The notes under the pieces are model-generated. The model searched no databases, had not been told where the DNA came from, and saw only the letters and a program-made list of their open reading frames with translations. Below are positions 6,699 to 17,343 of a stretch of 64,000 bases of DNA, piece after piece. The translations under genes and the position numbers were made by a program. The DNA comes from Flavobacterium plurextorum. Lineage in GTDB: Bacteria > Bacteroidota > Bacteroidia > Flavobacteriales > Flavobacteriaceae. The stretch covers positions 1 to 64,000 of the forward strand of contig NZ_MUHD01000032.1 of assembly GCF_002217395.1 (NCBI RefSeq), written 5' to 3'. Position 1 is the first letter of the stretch, and the number at the start of each line of letters is the position of its first letter.

Positions 6699-8990
6699 AT
6701 GAACAAAGAGAGTAAAAAGAGAGAGGCATTACTGTACCACGCAGAGCCAACTCCAGGAAAAATTCAGGTAGTTCCAACAAAAAAATATGCAACCCAAAGA
6801 GACTTATCACTGGCTTATTCGCCGGGAGTTGCTGAGCCATGTTTAGAAATTGAAAAAAACATTGAAGACGTTTATAAGTATACAGCAAAAGGAAATTTAG
6901 TTGCTGTAATTTCAAACGGGACAGCTGTTTTAGGACTTGGTGATATTGGTCCAGAGGCATCAAAGCCAGTAATGGAAGGAAAAGGGTTGTTGTTTAAAAT
7001 ATTCTCTGATATAGACGTTTTTGATATCGAAGTAGATACTAAAAATGTTGAAGAATTTATTCAAACAGTAAAAAATATTGCTCCAACCTTTGGAGGAATC
7101 AATCTTGAAGATATTAAAGCGCCGGAGTCTTTCGAAATTGAAAGAAGATTAATAGAAGAATTAGACATTCCGGTAATGCATGATGATCAGCACGGAACTG
7201 CAATTATTTCTTCTGCAGCTTTAATCAATGCTCTTGAAATAGCAGGAAAAAAAGCCGAAGATGTAAAAATGGTTGTTTCTGGTGCAGGATCTGCTGCAAT
7301 TGCTTGTACTGACCTATATGTTTTATTAGGAGTAAAAGTCGAAAACATTTTAATGTACAATAGTAAAGGGCTTTTAACAAAAGATAATCCTGCACTTTCA
7401 GAGCTACAATTAAAATATGCAGTTAACGGTCCTAAAATTGAATTAGCTGAAGCTGTAAAAGGAGCAGACGTTTTCATTGGATTATCTTCAGGAGATATTC
7501 TATCGCCAGAAATGTTATTGACAATGAAAGAAAATCCGATTGTTTTTGCAATGGCAAATCCAAATCCGGAAATCGATTATAATTTAGCTGTTCAAACGCG
7601 AAAGGACGTTATTATGGCTACAGGACGTTCAGACTTTCCTAACCAAGTAAATAATGTTTTAGGTTTCCCATATATTTTTAGAGGAGCATTAGATGTTCGT
7701 GCTACTAAAATTAATGAAGAAATGAAAATGGCGGCTGTAAAAGCCTTAGCTATTTTAGCAAAAGAACCAGTTCCAGAACAAGTTAACGTAGCTTATGGAG
7801 CAACAAAACTTGGTTTTGGTCAAGAATACATCATCCCTAAACCTTTTGATCCTAGATTAATTACTATTGTAGCGCCTGCTGTTGCTAAGGCTGCAATGGA
7901 ATCTGGAGTAGCAAAAAATCCTATTACAGATTGGGCAGCTTATGAAGATGTACTTCGTGAGCGTATGGGGAACGATAATAAAATGGTACGTTTGATTACC
8001 AATCGTGCTAAATTAAATCCTAAACGAATTGTTTTTGCAGAAGCAGATCATTTAAATGTTCTAAAAGCAGCTCAAATTGTTTACGAAGATGGTATTGGTT
8101 CACCAGTATTATTAGGAAATAGGGAAGTAATTTTAGAATTGAAAGCTGAATTAGGTTTTGATGCTGATCTTGAAATTATTGATCCTAAAACCAGTGAAGA
8201 AGAAGCAAGAAGAAATAGATTTGCAAATTCTTATTGGGAAACTAGAGAGCGAAGAGGTGTTTCATTGCTTGACGCTCAGAAATTTATGCGCGAAAGAAAT
8301 TATTTTGCAGCAATGATGGTTAATGAAGGAGAAGCTGACGCAGTTGTTACAGGTTATTCAAGAAGTTATCCAAGTGTTGTAAAACCAATGCTTCAGTTGA
8401 TAGAAAAAGCGCAAGGAGCATCACTAGTTGCCACTGCAAATATGATGCTTACATCTCGCGGACCAATGTTCTTGTCAGATACAGCAATAAATATCAATCC
8501 AAGTTCAGAAGATTTAGTGAACATTGCTATTATGACAGCAAAAACAGCAAAAATGTTTGGTGTTGAGCCTGTTATCGCAATGGTTTCTTATTCAAACTTT
8601 GGGTCATCTACAAGTCAAAGCGCTTCAAAAGTAAGAGAAGCAGTTGCTTATTTGCATAAAAATCATCCAGAAATGATTATTGATGGAGAAATTCAAGCAG
8701 ATTTTGCTTTAAACCCAGATATGCTTAAAGAAAAATTTCCTTTCTCTAAGTTAGCAGGTAAAAAAGTTAATACACTTATTTTTCCTAATTTAGAGTCAGC
8801 AAATATTACATACAAATTGTTGAAAGAATTATATAAAGTTAATTCTATTGGGCCAATTATGATGGGAATGGGTAAACCAGTTCACATTTTTCAATTAGGA
8901 GCAAGTGTTGAAGAAATGGTCAACATGGCAGCAATTGCGGTAATTGACGCACAACAAAAAGAAAGTAAAAAAAACAAATTAGCAGAGTAG
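6699..8990 (+). CDS. maeB: NADP-dependent malic enzyme (malic enzyme-phosphotransacetylase fusion)
   Basis: The 763-residue length matches MaeB-type enzymes. An N-terminal malic domain (about 15-150) carries the catalytic Tyr40 in LSLAYSPGVAEPC. Metal-binding acidic residues lie in GGINLEDIKAPE and HDDQHGTAI. A Rossmann NAD(P)-binding domain follows (about 165-400; VVSGAGSAAIA). The C-terminal third (about 430-755) is a phosphate acetyl/butyryl-transferase-like domain, which in the family is regulatory and binds acetyl-CoA. The enzyme decarboxylates malate to pyruvate and supplies NADPH. NADP preference is assumed from the family, not read here. It has its own -7 box. Confidence 0.93.
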   Translation: MNKESKKREALLYHAEPTPGKIQVVPTKKYATQRDLSLAYSPGVAEPCLEIEKNIEDVYKYTAKGNLVAVISNGTAVLGLGDIGPEASKPVMEGKGLLFKIFSDIDVFDIEVDTKNVEEFIQTVKNIAPTFGGINLEDIKAPESFEIERRLIEELDIPVMHDDQHGTAIISSAALINALEIAGKKAEDVKMVVSGAGSAAIACTDLYVLLGVKVENILMYNSKGLLTKDNPALSELQLKYAVNGPKIELAEAVKGADVFIGLSSGDILSPEMLLTMKENPIVFAMANPNPEIDYNLAVQTRKDVIMATGRSDFPNQVNNVLGFPYIFRGALDVRATKINEEMKMAAVKALAILAKEPVPEQVNVAYGATKLGFGQEYIIPKPFDPRLITIVAPAVAKAAMESGVAKNPITDWAAYEDVLRERMGNDNKMVRLITNRAKLNPKRIVFAEADHLNVLKAAQIVYEDGIGSPVLLGNREVILELKAELGFDADLEIIDPKTSEEEARRNRFANSYWETRERRGVSLLDAQKFMRERNYFAAMMVNEGEADAVVTGYSRSYPSVVKPMLQLIEKAQGASLVATANMMLTSRGPMFLSDTAININPSSEDLVNIAIMTAKTAKMFGVEPVIAMVSYSNFGSSTSQSASKVREAVAYLHKNHPEMIIDGEIQADFALNPDMLKEKFPFSKLAGKKVNTLIFPNLESANITYKLLKELYKVNSIGPIMMGMGKPVHIFQLGASVEEMVNMAAIAVIDAQQKESKKNKLAE

Positions 8991-9016
8991 TACAATAAAG
9001 TAAGGATCAAATAATA

Positions 9017-9050
9017 TTGTCTTAATTTTATTGCATTTTTGTTATATTTG
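9017..9050 (+). promoter_or_regulatory. ruvA promoter (TTG-N23-TATATTTG)
   Basis: TATATTTG at 9043-9050 with a TTG at 9017-9019. It ends 18 nt before the ATG at 9069, and an upstream in-frame ATG at 9039 would lie inside it, which favours the later start. Confidence 0.6.
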
Positions 9051-9068
9051 ATACTTATAAATAATACT

Positions 9069-9650
9069 ATGATAGCACATTTGCAAGGGAAATTAGTTGA
9101 AAAAAATCCCACAGAAGTTGTAATTGATTGTGGTGGAGTGGGATACCATGTAAACATATCGTTACATACCTTTTCATTAATTCCTAATGCTGATTTTGTA
9201 AAATTGTATACGCATCTTCAAATCAAAGAAGATGCGCATACTTTATTTGGTTTTGTCGAAAAATCAGAGCGAGAAATATTTAGAATGCTTTTGTCTGTTT
9301 CAGGAATTGGAGCCAATATTGCAAGAACAATGTTGTCTTCTATTGAACCAAGACAAATTATTAATGCCATAGCATCAGGAGACGTTGGTGTTATTCAGTC
9401 TATAAAAGGAATTGGAAACAAAACTGCACAGCGCGTAATACTTGATTTAAAAGAAAAAGTGTTAAAGTTGTACGATTTAGATGAAGTTTCCGTTGTTCAA
9501 AACAATACAAATAGAGATGAAGCGTTATCTGCTTTGGAAGTTTTAGGATTTGTTAGAAAAACTTCAGAAAAAGTAGTCGAAAAGATTGTAAAAGAAGATC
9601 CGGAAGCTACCGTAGAAACGATTATTAAAAAAGCATTAAAAAGCTTATAA
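9069..9650 (+). CDS. ruvA: Holliday junction branch migration protein RuvA
   Basis: A 193-residue DNA-binding subunit of the RuvAB motor that migrates Holliday junctions. The N-terminal OB-fold (1-62) starts with the typical MIAHLQGKLVEKNPTEVVID. The central helix-hairpin-helix pair (about 70-140) shows SVSGIGANIA and IKGIGNKTAQRVILDLK. The C-terminal UBA-like domain III (about 145-193), which contacts RuvB, has DEALSALEVLGF. An in-frame ATG ten codons upstream was rejected because the promoter overlaps it and family proteins begin at MIAHLQG. sprA starts 24 nt downstream, so the two are probably co-transcribed, a known flavobacterial order. Confidence 0.96.
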   Translation: MIAHLQGKLVEKNPTEVVIDCGGVGYHVNISLHTFSLIPNADFVKLYTHLQIKEDAHTLFGFVEKSEREIFRMLLSVSGIGANIARTMLSSIEPRQIINAIASGDVGVIQSIKGIGNKTAQRVILDLKEKVLKLYDLDEVSVVQNNTNRDEALSALEVLGFVRKTSEKVVEKIVKEDPEATVETIIKKALKSL

Positions 9651-9674
9651 ACCCAATCTTGATAAACGAATTGT

Positions 9675-12600
9675 ATGCGTAAAATTTGTATTTTTTTGCT
9701 GGTTTTATTATGTGGTAACGTTTTGCGATCACAAGTAAATCCGGCGGCTCAAGATACAACCAAAACTCAGTTTTCTGTTGGAAAATTAGAGTTAGAAAAT
9801 CCGCCTAGTATACTTTCAGCTTATCGATATGATCCAATTACAGATCGTTACATTTATACAAAATCAGTGGATGGTTTTTCCATTGATTATCCTCTTATTT
9901 TAACACCTAAAGAATACGAAGATTTAGTTTTAAAAGAATCTAGAAGAGATTATTTTAGAAAAAAATCCGATGCAATCGATGGGAAAAAGACAAATAGCGA
10001 AGCTGCCAAAAAAGATTTACTTCCTCGTTATTACATTAATTCAAGCCTTTTTGAAAGTGTATTCGGAAGTAACACTATCGATGTAAAACCTACCGGATCT
10101 GTCGAGATGGATTTGGGTATGCGTTACACAAAACAAGACAATCCTTCTTTCTCACCTCGTAATAGATCAAGTCTTACATTCGATTTTGATCAACGAATCA
10201 GTATGAGTTTAATGGGTAAAGTAGGAACAAGATTAGAAGTAAATGCAAATTACGATACACAGTCAACATTTGCTTTTCAGAACTTGTTTAAACTGGCATA
10301 CACACCATCAGAAGATGATATCATCCAAAAAGTAGAAGTTGGTAACGTCAGCATGCCGCTTAATAGTACTTTAATTCGTGGAGCCCAAAGTTTGTTCGGG
10401 GTTAAAACACAGCTGCAGTTTGGAAAAACAACTATTACAGGTGTTTTTTCAGAGCAAAAATCACAAACAAAAAGCGTTGTTGCCGAAAACGGAGGAACAG
10501 TTCAAAACTTTGATTTGTATGCTTTAGATTACGATAACGATCGACATTTTTTCTTATCTCAATACTTTAGAAATAAATACGATGGATCTTTAAGGAATTA
10601 TCCAATTATTGATAGTCGTGTACAGATAACGAGATTAGAAGTTTGGGTAACCAACAAGCAAAACCGTGTAAGCACAAACAATAATAACTTAAGAAATATC
10701 ATAGCACTTCAAGATTTAGGTGAAGGTCAAATAAGTGGTATTCCAGATAATGAAGTTGTTGTAATAAGTTCTAGTACAGGATTCTTTAATAATCCTATAG
10801 ATACACCAACAAATAACACCAATAATAAATATGATCCTGCAACCATTGGTCAAGCGGGAGCATATTTAAACTCTAACATTAGAGAAATAGTAACAGCAAA
10901 ATCAGGATTTAATAATACCAATGTAAGTGAAGCCACTGATTATTCGGTATTAGAAAATGCTCGAAAATTAACAGCAGCAGAGTATACATTTAATCCTCAA
11001 TTAGGATATTTATCGTTACAGCAGCGTTTAGCCAACGATGAAATTTTAGCAGTAGCTTTCGAATATACAGTTGGTGGAAAAGTGTACCAAGTTGGAGAAT
11101 TTGGAAGTGATGGTATTGACGGAACAGTGGTTACAGGAAACAATAATGGTAATCAGGCAATTATTACACAAAGTTTAGTTTTAAAAATGCTGAAAAGTAA
11201 TTTGACAAACGTTAAGAATCCAGTTTGGAACTTAATGATGAAAAACGTTTATCAAATTCCACAGGCATATCAAATTAAACAAGATGATTTTAGGTTGAAT
11301 ATCCTTTACACAGACCCATCGCCTATAAACTACATTACACCAGTTCAAGGAACTACTTTTCCTCCAAATCCAGCACCAGATAATAAAGTGGAGCAAACGC
11401 CATTATTAAATGTTTTCAACTTAGATCGCTTAAACTACAATAATGATCCGCAAACAGGTGGAGATGGATTTTTTGATTACATTCCAGGGATAACAGTCGA
11501 TGTTCAGAATGGGCGAGTAATTTTTACAACAAAAGAGCCTTTTGGAGAACTTATCTTTAAGAAATTACAAAACAGCACAGGAGAAACATATAACGATCCA
11601 ACAACTTATAATGCCAATCAGCAAAAGTATGTTTTTAGAAATATGTATAAAAACACTCAGGCAGGAGCATTGCAAGACAGTGATAAAAATAAATTCTTAT
11701 TAAGAGGAAAATATAAATCATCAGGAAGCAACGGAATACCTATTGGAGCGTTTAATGTGCCTCAAGGATCTGTCGTTGTTACTGCAGCAGGACGAAGACT
11801 GGTTGAAGGGATCGATTATAGTGTCGATTACCAATTAGGAAGAGTGCAAATTTTGGATCCTTCACTTCAGGCATCAAACACACCAATAGAAGTTTCATTA
11901 GAAAATAATTCAATCTTCGGACAACAGACGAGAAGATTTATGGGATTCAATGTCGAGCATAAAATTTCAGATAAATTTGTAGTTGGAGGAACTTATTTAA
12001 AAATGACAGAAAGACCTTTTACTCAAAAATCAAGTTATGGTCAAGAGTCAGTAAATAATACCATTTTTGGTTTTAATGGAAATTACTCAACAGAAGTTCC
12101 GTTTTTGACAAGGTTAGCAAACAAGCTGCCTAATATTGATACCGATGTGCCGTCGAATTTGTCTATACGAGGAGAAGTTGCATTTTTAAGACCAGATGCT
12201 CCAAAAGCAAGTGATTTTGAAGGAGAAGCAACTATCTACATTGATGATTTTGAAGGTTCGCAGACTACAATCGATATGCGATCTGCTTATGCATGGAGTT
12301 TAGCATCAACACCATTTGTTAATTCTATAAACGATAATACATTTAATGCCAATTCTAATACTTTAGAATACGGTTATAAAAGAGCAAAATTATCTTGGTA
12401 TACTATTGATCCAATTTTTTATTCCTCAAAACCATCTGGAATTTCAAATGATGATTTGTCTTTAAATACAACAAGAAGAATTTACAGCCGAGAATTATAT
12501 CCAAATACCGATATTGCTCAAGGACAGATTCAGGTAGTTAACACACTTGATTTAACGTATTATCCATCAGATAGAGGACCTTATAATAATAATCCAAATT

Positions 12601-15600
12601 TTAGTTCAAGTAATCCATCATCAAATTTTGGAGGAATTATGCGAGCTTTAAACTCAACAAATTTTGAGCAAGGAAACGTTGAGTATATTCAGTTTTGGGT
12701 TCTAGATCCTTATGTTGGAAATGGAGAATCACCAGGAACTAATACAGGTAAAATATATTTCAACTTAGGAGAAATCTCTGAAGACGTTTTAAAAGACGGA
12801 AGAAAACAATATGAAAACGGATTAGGACCAGATCAGATAATGGTTAACCCTCAGCCGCTTTGGGGAGATGTTCCTGCGTCGCAATCTTTGATTTATGCTT
12901 TTGACACCAATCCAGATAACCGAAAAAATCAAGATGTTGGTTTAGATGGTCTGCCAAGTTCAAAAGAAGGTGCGATTTATACAAATTATGCAGGAGAAGC
13001 TGATCCAGCTGCAGATGATTATACCTATTACTTAAATACTGATGGCGGTGTTCTTGAACGTTACAAAAATTACAATGGAGTTGAAGGAAATTCAGCAGTA
13101 AGTATTAATGATCCAAATCGTGGTTCAACAACTCTTCCAGATGTTGAAGATATTAATCGTGATAATACCATGAGTACGATTAATGCTTATTATGAATATA
13201 GTATTGATGTTAAGCCAGGAATGCAGGTAGGACAAAATTATGTTACAGATATTAGAGAAGTAAGTAATGTCGAGCTGCCAAACGGAGGGACAACTACAGC
13301 AAGATGGATTCAATTTAAAATTCCAGTTTCACAGCCGCAAAACACAATTGGAAATATTACAGATTTTAGATCTATTCGTTTCATGCGTATGTTCATGACC
13401 GGATTTAATAATCAGACAACTGTTCGTTTTGGAGCCTTAGATTTAGTAAGAGGTGAATGGAGAAGATATACAGGAACCCTTGATGCAAATGATCCAAATC
13501 CAGACGACGATGGAGTAGAGTTTGATGTAGCGGCAGTAAATATTCAAGAAAACGGAACCAAGTGTCCAGTAAATTATGTAATTCCACCGGGAGTTCGAAG
13601 AGAGCAGTTGTATAATAACAATACTGTTATCAATCAAAACGAGCAATCTTTGGCGGTACGAATTGGCGGTGTAGGTTTACAGTATCAAGATTCAAGAGCG
13701 GTTTTTAAAAACGTAAGTGTTGATATGCGTCAATACAAAAAACTTAAAATGTTTTTACATGCCGAATCTCTGCCAAATGAAAATACACTTGAAGATGATG
13801 AAATGGTTGGTTTCATTCGTTTTGGAAATGACTTTACACAAAACTTCTATCAAGTAGAAATTCCATTAAAAGTTACCAGAACTGGAGGTTCTTGTACGAT
13901 AAGTCCAGACTTGGTTTGGATGGAAGAGAATAACATAGATTTAGCTCTTGATTTATTGACCAGTATGAAGATTAAAGCCATGTCTATTGATATCAATTCT
14001 GATAAGCGTGATATTAACGGAATCTATTATCCTGATGATGATTTATCAAGCGGAGGAGATGGTGATGGTAGATTGAAATTAGGTATAAAAGGAAATCCTA
14101 ATTTTGGTTTGGTTCGAAATTTAATGGTTGGAGTAAAAAGCAGGGCCGATCATAAAGATATTAAAGGAGAAGTTTGGTTTAATGAACTTCGACTAGCAGA
14201 TTTAGAGAACAAAGGCGGAATGGCAGCTATATTAAATGTTGATACTAATATGGCCGATTTTGCAACTGTATCTGCAACCGGTAGAAAAAGTACAATAGGT
14301 TTTGGATCTTTAGAACAAGGAGCAAACGAACGCAGCCGTGAAGACATACAGCAATATAATATTGTAACAAATTTAAATTTAGGAAAATTATTGCCTCCAA
14401 AATGGGGAATCAATCTGCCGTTTAATTATGCAATCGGTGAAGAAGTGATTACGCCTGAATATGATCCTTTTAATCAGGATATTAAGTTGGATCAGTTAAT
14501 AAGAGAAACAACTAATGAGGCTGAAAAAGACAATATTAGAACTCGTGCTGTAGATTATACAAAACGTAAAAGTATCAACTTTATTGGCGTTAGAAAAGAT
14601 AGAGCTCCAGAGCAGAAACCTCATGTTTATGATGTAGAGAATTTTACATTTTCTCAATCATACAATCAGGTTGAACGACACGATTATGAAGTTGAAAGTT
14701 ATGAAGACGAACAGTCTAATACGGCAGTAAATTATGCCTATACATTTCAACCCAAAGAAGTAGTTCCGTTTAAGACTACAAAGTTCATGAAGAAAAGCGA
14801 TTATTGGAAAATGTTAAGCGACATCAATTTTAATTATCTGCCGTCAAACATATCTTTTAATACTAATATTCTAAGACAAAGCAACCGCCAGCAGTATAGA
14901 TTAGTTGAAGTTGAAGGTATTGGACTTGATCCTTTATACAGAAGAAATTTTGCCTTTAATTATCAATATGGTTTTGGTTTTAACCTAACAAAATCATTAA
15001 AACTAAATTATTCAGCAGCATCAAACAATATCGTTCGAAACTTCTTAAACGATGATAATTCTCCAAAAGAAGATTTTAATATTTGGGATGATTATTGGGA
15101 TATTGGTACGCCAAATCAACACGTTCAGCAGTTAATATTGAACTATGATATTCCAATCAATAAAATACCAATTTTTAGTTTTGTAAAAGCGAGTTATTCT
15201 TATACAGCAGATTACAGTTGGAATCGTGCTTCAACAGCATTTACGCAATACGAAGATTCTAGTGGTAATATATACGACTTAGGAAACACGATTCAAAACG
15301 CAAATTCTAATACACTTACTACAACCTTAAACATGAATATGTTGTATAAGTATTTAGGATTAACGCCAGGGGCAAAATCTCCTGCAAAACCTAAAACAGC
15401 AGTTCCGCCAAAACCAGGTGAGAAAATTGTGAATACAGCCAAACCAGTTGTAAGCAGTAATCCTTTTTATGATGGTTTAATTGGTGTGTTGACTAGTGTG
15501 AAAAATGTTCAAATTAATTACACCAAAAACAGCGGTACCGTTTTACCTGGATATACACCAAGTATTGGTTTCTTAGGAACATCTAAACCAAGTTTAGGAT

Positions 15601-16877
15601 TTGTATTTGGAAGCCAAGATGATGTTCGTTATGAGGCCGCAAAAAATGGATGGCTTACAACTTATCAAGATTTCAATCAAAGCTTTACACAAGTTACAAA
15701 TAAGCTTTTAAAAGTTACAGCCAATATTGATTTGCTTCCTGACTTAAAAATTGATTTGTCTATGGATCGTGCCTATTCTGAAAATTCATCAGAGCAATTT
15801 AGTGTTGATCCAGCGACAAGAGAATATATGCCGTTGTCGCCTTACACTTACGGAATGTTTTCTATTTCGACAGTTTTGATAAAAACAGCTTTTTCGACTA
15901 GTAATGAAACACAGTCAGCAGCATTTGATGATTTTAGAAACAATCGTTTGATAATTGCAAACCGTTTGGCAGAAGAACACTATGGTGCAGGAGTTGAAAT
16001 TCCGAGATATGGAGACGCAAATAATCCAATTCCAGCAGAAACAGATCCTAACTATAAAATATATCTTTCTAATCAAGGGTATCCTATTGGGTATACAAAA
16101 AGTAATCAAGCCGTTCTGTTGCCATCATTCTTAGCAGCATATACAGGCGGAGACGCTTCTGGTTCATCTACAGATATTTTTAGAAGTTTTCCAATTCCAA
16201 ACTGGAGTATTAAATATAATGGATTAATGCGCTATAAATATTTTAAAGATAAATTCAAGCGTTTCTCATTACAGCATAATTACAGAGCATCTTATACTGT
16301 GAATCAGTTTAGATCTAATTTTGATTATAATGATCCTGCTAAGATACAAGACGTTAATACTAATTTCTATAATCAAATTATTATGTCTAATGTTAACTTA
16401 GTAGAGCAATTTAGTCCATTAATTCGAATGGATTTTGAATTGAAGAGTTCTTTACGTGTGCTTTCTGAGATTAAAAAAGACAGAGCATTATCAATGAGTT
16501 TTGATAATAACTTATTGACAGAAGTTAGAGGTGTAGAATATATAGTTGGATTGGGGTATCGTTTTAAAGATGTTATTTTCTCGTCAAGATTAGCAGATTC
16601 TCCAACAGGAATTATTAAGAGTGATATAAATATTAAGGCCGATTTCTCATTTAGAAATAATGAAACATTAGTACGATATTTAGATTACGATAATAATCAA
16701 CTTGCAGCAGGACAAAATATCTGGTCGTTAAAATTAACAGCAGATTATTCTTTTAGTAAAAACTTGACCGCAATATTTTATTACGATCATTCATTTTCAA
16801 AAGCTGTTATTTCAACATCATTTCCTTTAACAAATATTAGATCAGGGTTCACGCTTCGATATAATTTCGGAAATTAA
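9675..16877 (+). CDS. sprA: T9SS outer-membrane translocon and gliding protein SprA
   Basis: At 2400 residues with signal peptide MRKICIFLLVLLCGNVLRSQ, the product has the size and features of SprA, the giant single-chain beta-barrel through which T9SS substrates cross the outer membrane. Family SprA proteins form a 36-strand barrel with a large periplasmic and lateral-gate structure. Long amphipathic strands rich in Tyr, Asn and Phe fill the sequence. The C-terminus ends in barrel-like strands (GFTLRYNFGN). Position between ruvA and gcvH matches F. johnsoniae. This translocon would export the adhesin encoded at the start of the window. The reading frame is intact with no frameshift. Confidence 0.97.
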   Translation: MRKICIFLLVLLCGNVLRSQVNPAAQDTTKTQFSVGKLELENPPSILSAYRYDPITDRYIYTKSVDGFSIDYPLILTPKEYEDLVLKESRRDYFRKKSDAIDGKKTNSEAAKKDLLPRYYINSSLFESVFGSNTIDVKPTGSVEMDLGMRYTKQDNPSFSPRNRSSLTFDFDQRISMSLMGKVGTRLEVNANYDTQSTFAFQNLFKLAYTPSEDDIIQKVEVGNVSMPLNSTLIRGAQSLFGVKTQLQFGKTTITGVFSEQKSQTKSVVAENGGTVQNFDLYALDYDNDRHFFLSQYFRNKYDGSLRNYPIIDSRVQITRLEVWVTNKQNRVSTNNNNLRNIIALQDLGEGQISGIPDNEVVVISSSTGFFNNPIDTPTNNTNNKYDPATIGQAGAYLNSNIREIVTAKSGFNNTNVSEATDYSVLENARKLTAAEYTFNPQLGYLSLQQRLANDEILAVAFEYTVGGKVYQVGEFGSDGIDGTVVTGNNNGNQAIITQSLVLKMLKSNLTNVKNPVWNLMMKNVYQIPQAYQIKQDDFRLNILYTDPSPINYITPVQGTTFPPNPAPDNKVEQTPLLNVFNLDRLNYNNDPQTGGDGFFDYIPGITVDVQNGRVIFTTKEPFGELIFKKLQNSTGETYNDPTTYNANQQKYVFRNMYKNTQAGALQDSDKNKFLLRGKYKSSGSNGIPIGAFNVPQGSVVVTAAGRRLVEGIDYSVDYQLGRVQILDPSLQASNTPIEVSLENNSIFGQQTRRFMGFNVEHKISDKFVVGGTYLKMTERPFTQKSSYGQESVNNTIFGFNGNYSTEVPFLTRLANKLPNIDTDVPSNLSIRGEVAFLRPDAPKASDFEGEATIYIDDFEGSQTTIDMRSAYAWSLASTPFVNSINDNTFNANSNTLEYGYKRAKLSWYTIDPIFYSSKPSGISNDDLSLNTTRRIYSRELYPNTDIAQGQIQVVNTLDLTYYPSDRGPYNNNPNFSSSNPSSNFGGIMRALNSTNFEQGNVEYIQFWVLDPYVGNGESPGTNTGKIYFNLGEISEDVLKDGRKQYENGLGPDQIMVNPQPLWGDVPASQSLIYAFDTNPDNRKNQDVGLDGLPSSKEGAIYTNYAGEADPAADDYTYYLNTDGGVLERYKNYNGVEGNSAVSINDPNRGSTTLPDVEDINRDNTMSTINAYYEYSIDVKPGMQVGQNYVTDIREVSNVELPNGGTTTARWIQFKIPVSQPQNTIGNITDFRSIRFMRMFMTGFNNQTTVRFGALDLVRGEWRRYTGTLDANDPNPDDDGVEFDVAAVNIQENGTKCPVNYVIPPGVRREQLYNNNTVINQNEQSLAVRIGGVGLQYQDSRAVFKNVSVDMRQYKKLKMFLHAESLPNENTLEDDEMVGFIRFGNDFTQNFYQVEIPLKVTRTGGSCTISPDLVWMEENNIDLALDLLTSMKIKAMSIDINSDKRDINGIYYPDDDLSSGGDGDGRLKLGIKGNPNFGLVRNLMVGVKSRADHKDIKGEVWFNELRLADLENKGGMAAILNVDTNMADFATVSATGRKSTIGFGSLEQGANERSREDIQQYNIVTNLNLGKLLPPKWGINLPFNYAIGEEVITPEYDPFNQDIKLDQLIRETTNEAEKDNIRTRAVDYTKRKSINFIGVRKDRAPEQKPHVYDVENFTFSQSYNQVERHDYEVESYEDEQSNTAVNYAYTFQPKEVVPFKTTKFMKKSDYWKMLSDINFNYLPSNISFNTNILRQSNRQQYRLVEVEGIGLDPLYRRNFAFNYQYGFGFNLTKSLKLNYSAASNNIVRNFLNDDNSPKEDFNIWDDYWDIGTPNQHVQQLILNYDIPINKIPIFSFVKASYSYTADYSWNRASTAFTQYEDSSGNIYDLGNTIQNANSNTLTTTLNMNMLYKYLGLTPGAKSPAKPKTAVPPKPGEKIVNTAKPVVSSNPFYDGLIGVLTSVKNVQINYTKNSGTVLPGYTPSIGFLGTSKPSLGFVFGSQDDVRYEAAKNGWLTTYQDFNQSFTQVTNKLLKVTANIDLLPDLKIDLSMDRAYSENSSEQFSVDPATREYMPLSPYTYGMFSISTVLIKTAFSTSNETQSAAFDDFRNNRLIIANRLAEEHYGAGVEIPRYGDANNPIPAETDPNYKIYLSNQGYPIGYTKSNQAVLLPSFLAAYTGGDASGSSTDIFRSFPIPNWSIKYNGLMRYKYFKDKFKRFSLQHNYRASYTVNQFRSNFDYNDPAKIQDVNTNFYNQIIMSNVNLVEQFSPLIRMDFELKSSLRVLSEIKKDRALSMSFDNNLLTEVRGVEYIVGLGYRFKDVIFSSRLADSPTGIIKSDINIKADFSFRNNETLVRYLDYDNNQLAAGQNIWSLKLTADYSFSKNLTAIFYYDHSFSKAVISTSFPLTNIRSGFTLRYNFGN

Positions 16878-16914
16878 ATTTGAGTTTCTAAACAGGAATT
16901 TATTAGAAGATTAT

Positions 16915-16922
16915 TACATTTG
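16915..16922 (+). promoter_or_regulatory. -7 promoter box (TACATTTG) of gcvH
   Basis: TACATTTG matches TAnnTTTG, 40 nt before the gcvH ATG. It suggests gcvH and the gene after it are transcribed independently of sprA. Confidence 0.5.
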
Positions 16923-16962
16923 TTGCAGAATTATTAAATTATCAATTTTCAAACACACAATT

Positions 16963-17343
16963 ATGAGCATACCAGCAAATTTAAAGTACACAAAAGATCA
17001 CGAATGGGTTAGCATCGAAGGAGATGTTGCAACAGTAGGAATTACTCATTTCGCACAAAAAGAGTTAGGAGATATTGTGTATGTTGAAGTAGAAACTTTA
17101 GATCAAACACTTGATAAAGATGAGGTTTTTGGAACAGTTGAAGCTGTAAAAACAGTTTCAGATTTGTTTTTGCCTTTAACAGGAGAAATTATTGCTTTTA
17201 ATGATAGTTTAGAAAGCGCTCCAGAAACAGTAAATTCTGATCCTTACGGAGCAGGATGGATGATTAAGATAAAAATTGCAGATGCTTCAGAAATAGAATC
17301 ATTATTGTCTGATGAAGCATACAAACAATTAATAGGTGCCTAA
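16963..17343 (+). CDS. gcvH: Glycine cleavage system H protein
   Basis: A 126-residue lipoyl-carrier protein of the glycine cleavage complex. It shuttles the aminomethyl group between the P, T and L proteins in the cytoplasm. The lipoylation site is Lys63 in TVEAVKTVSDLF, within the biotinyl/lipoyl hammerhead fold. DHEWV near the N-terminus and SDPYGAGWMIKIK near the C-terminus are diagnostic. No other gcv genes are adjacent. The stop overlaps the GTG start of the next gene, suggesting translational coupling. Confidence 0.97.
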   Translation: MSIPANLKYTKDHEWVSIEGDVATVGITHFAQKELGDIVYVEVETLDQTLDKDEVFGTVEAVKTVSDLFLPLTGEIIAFNDSLESAPETVNSDPYGAGWMIKIKIADASEIESLLSDEAYKQLIGA

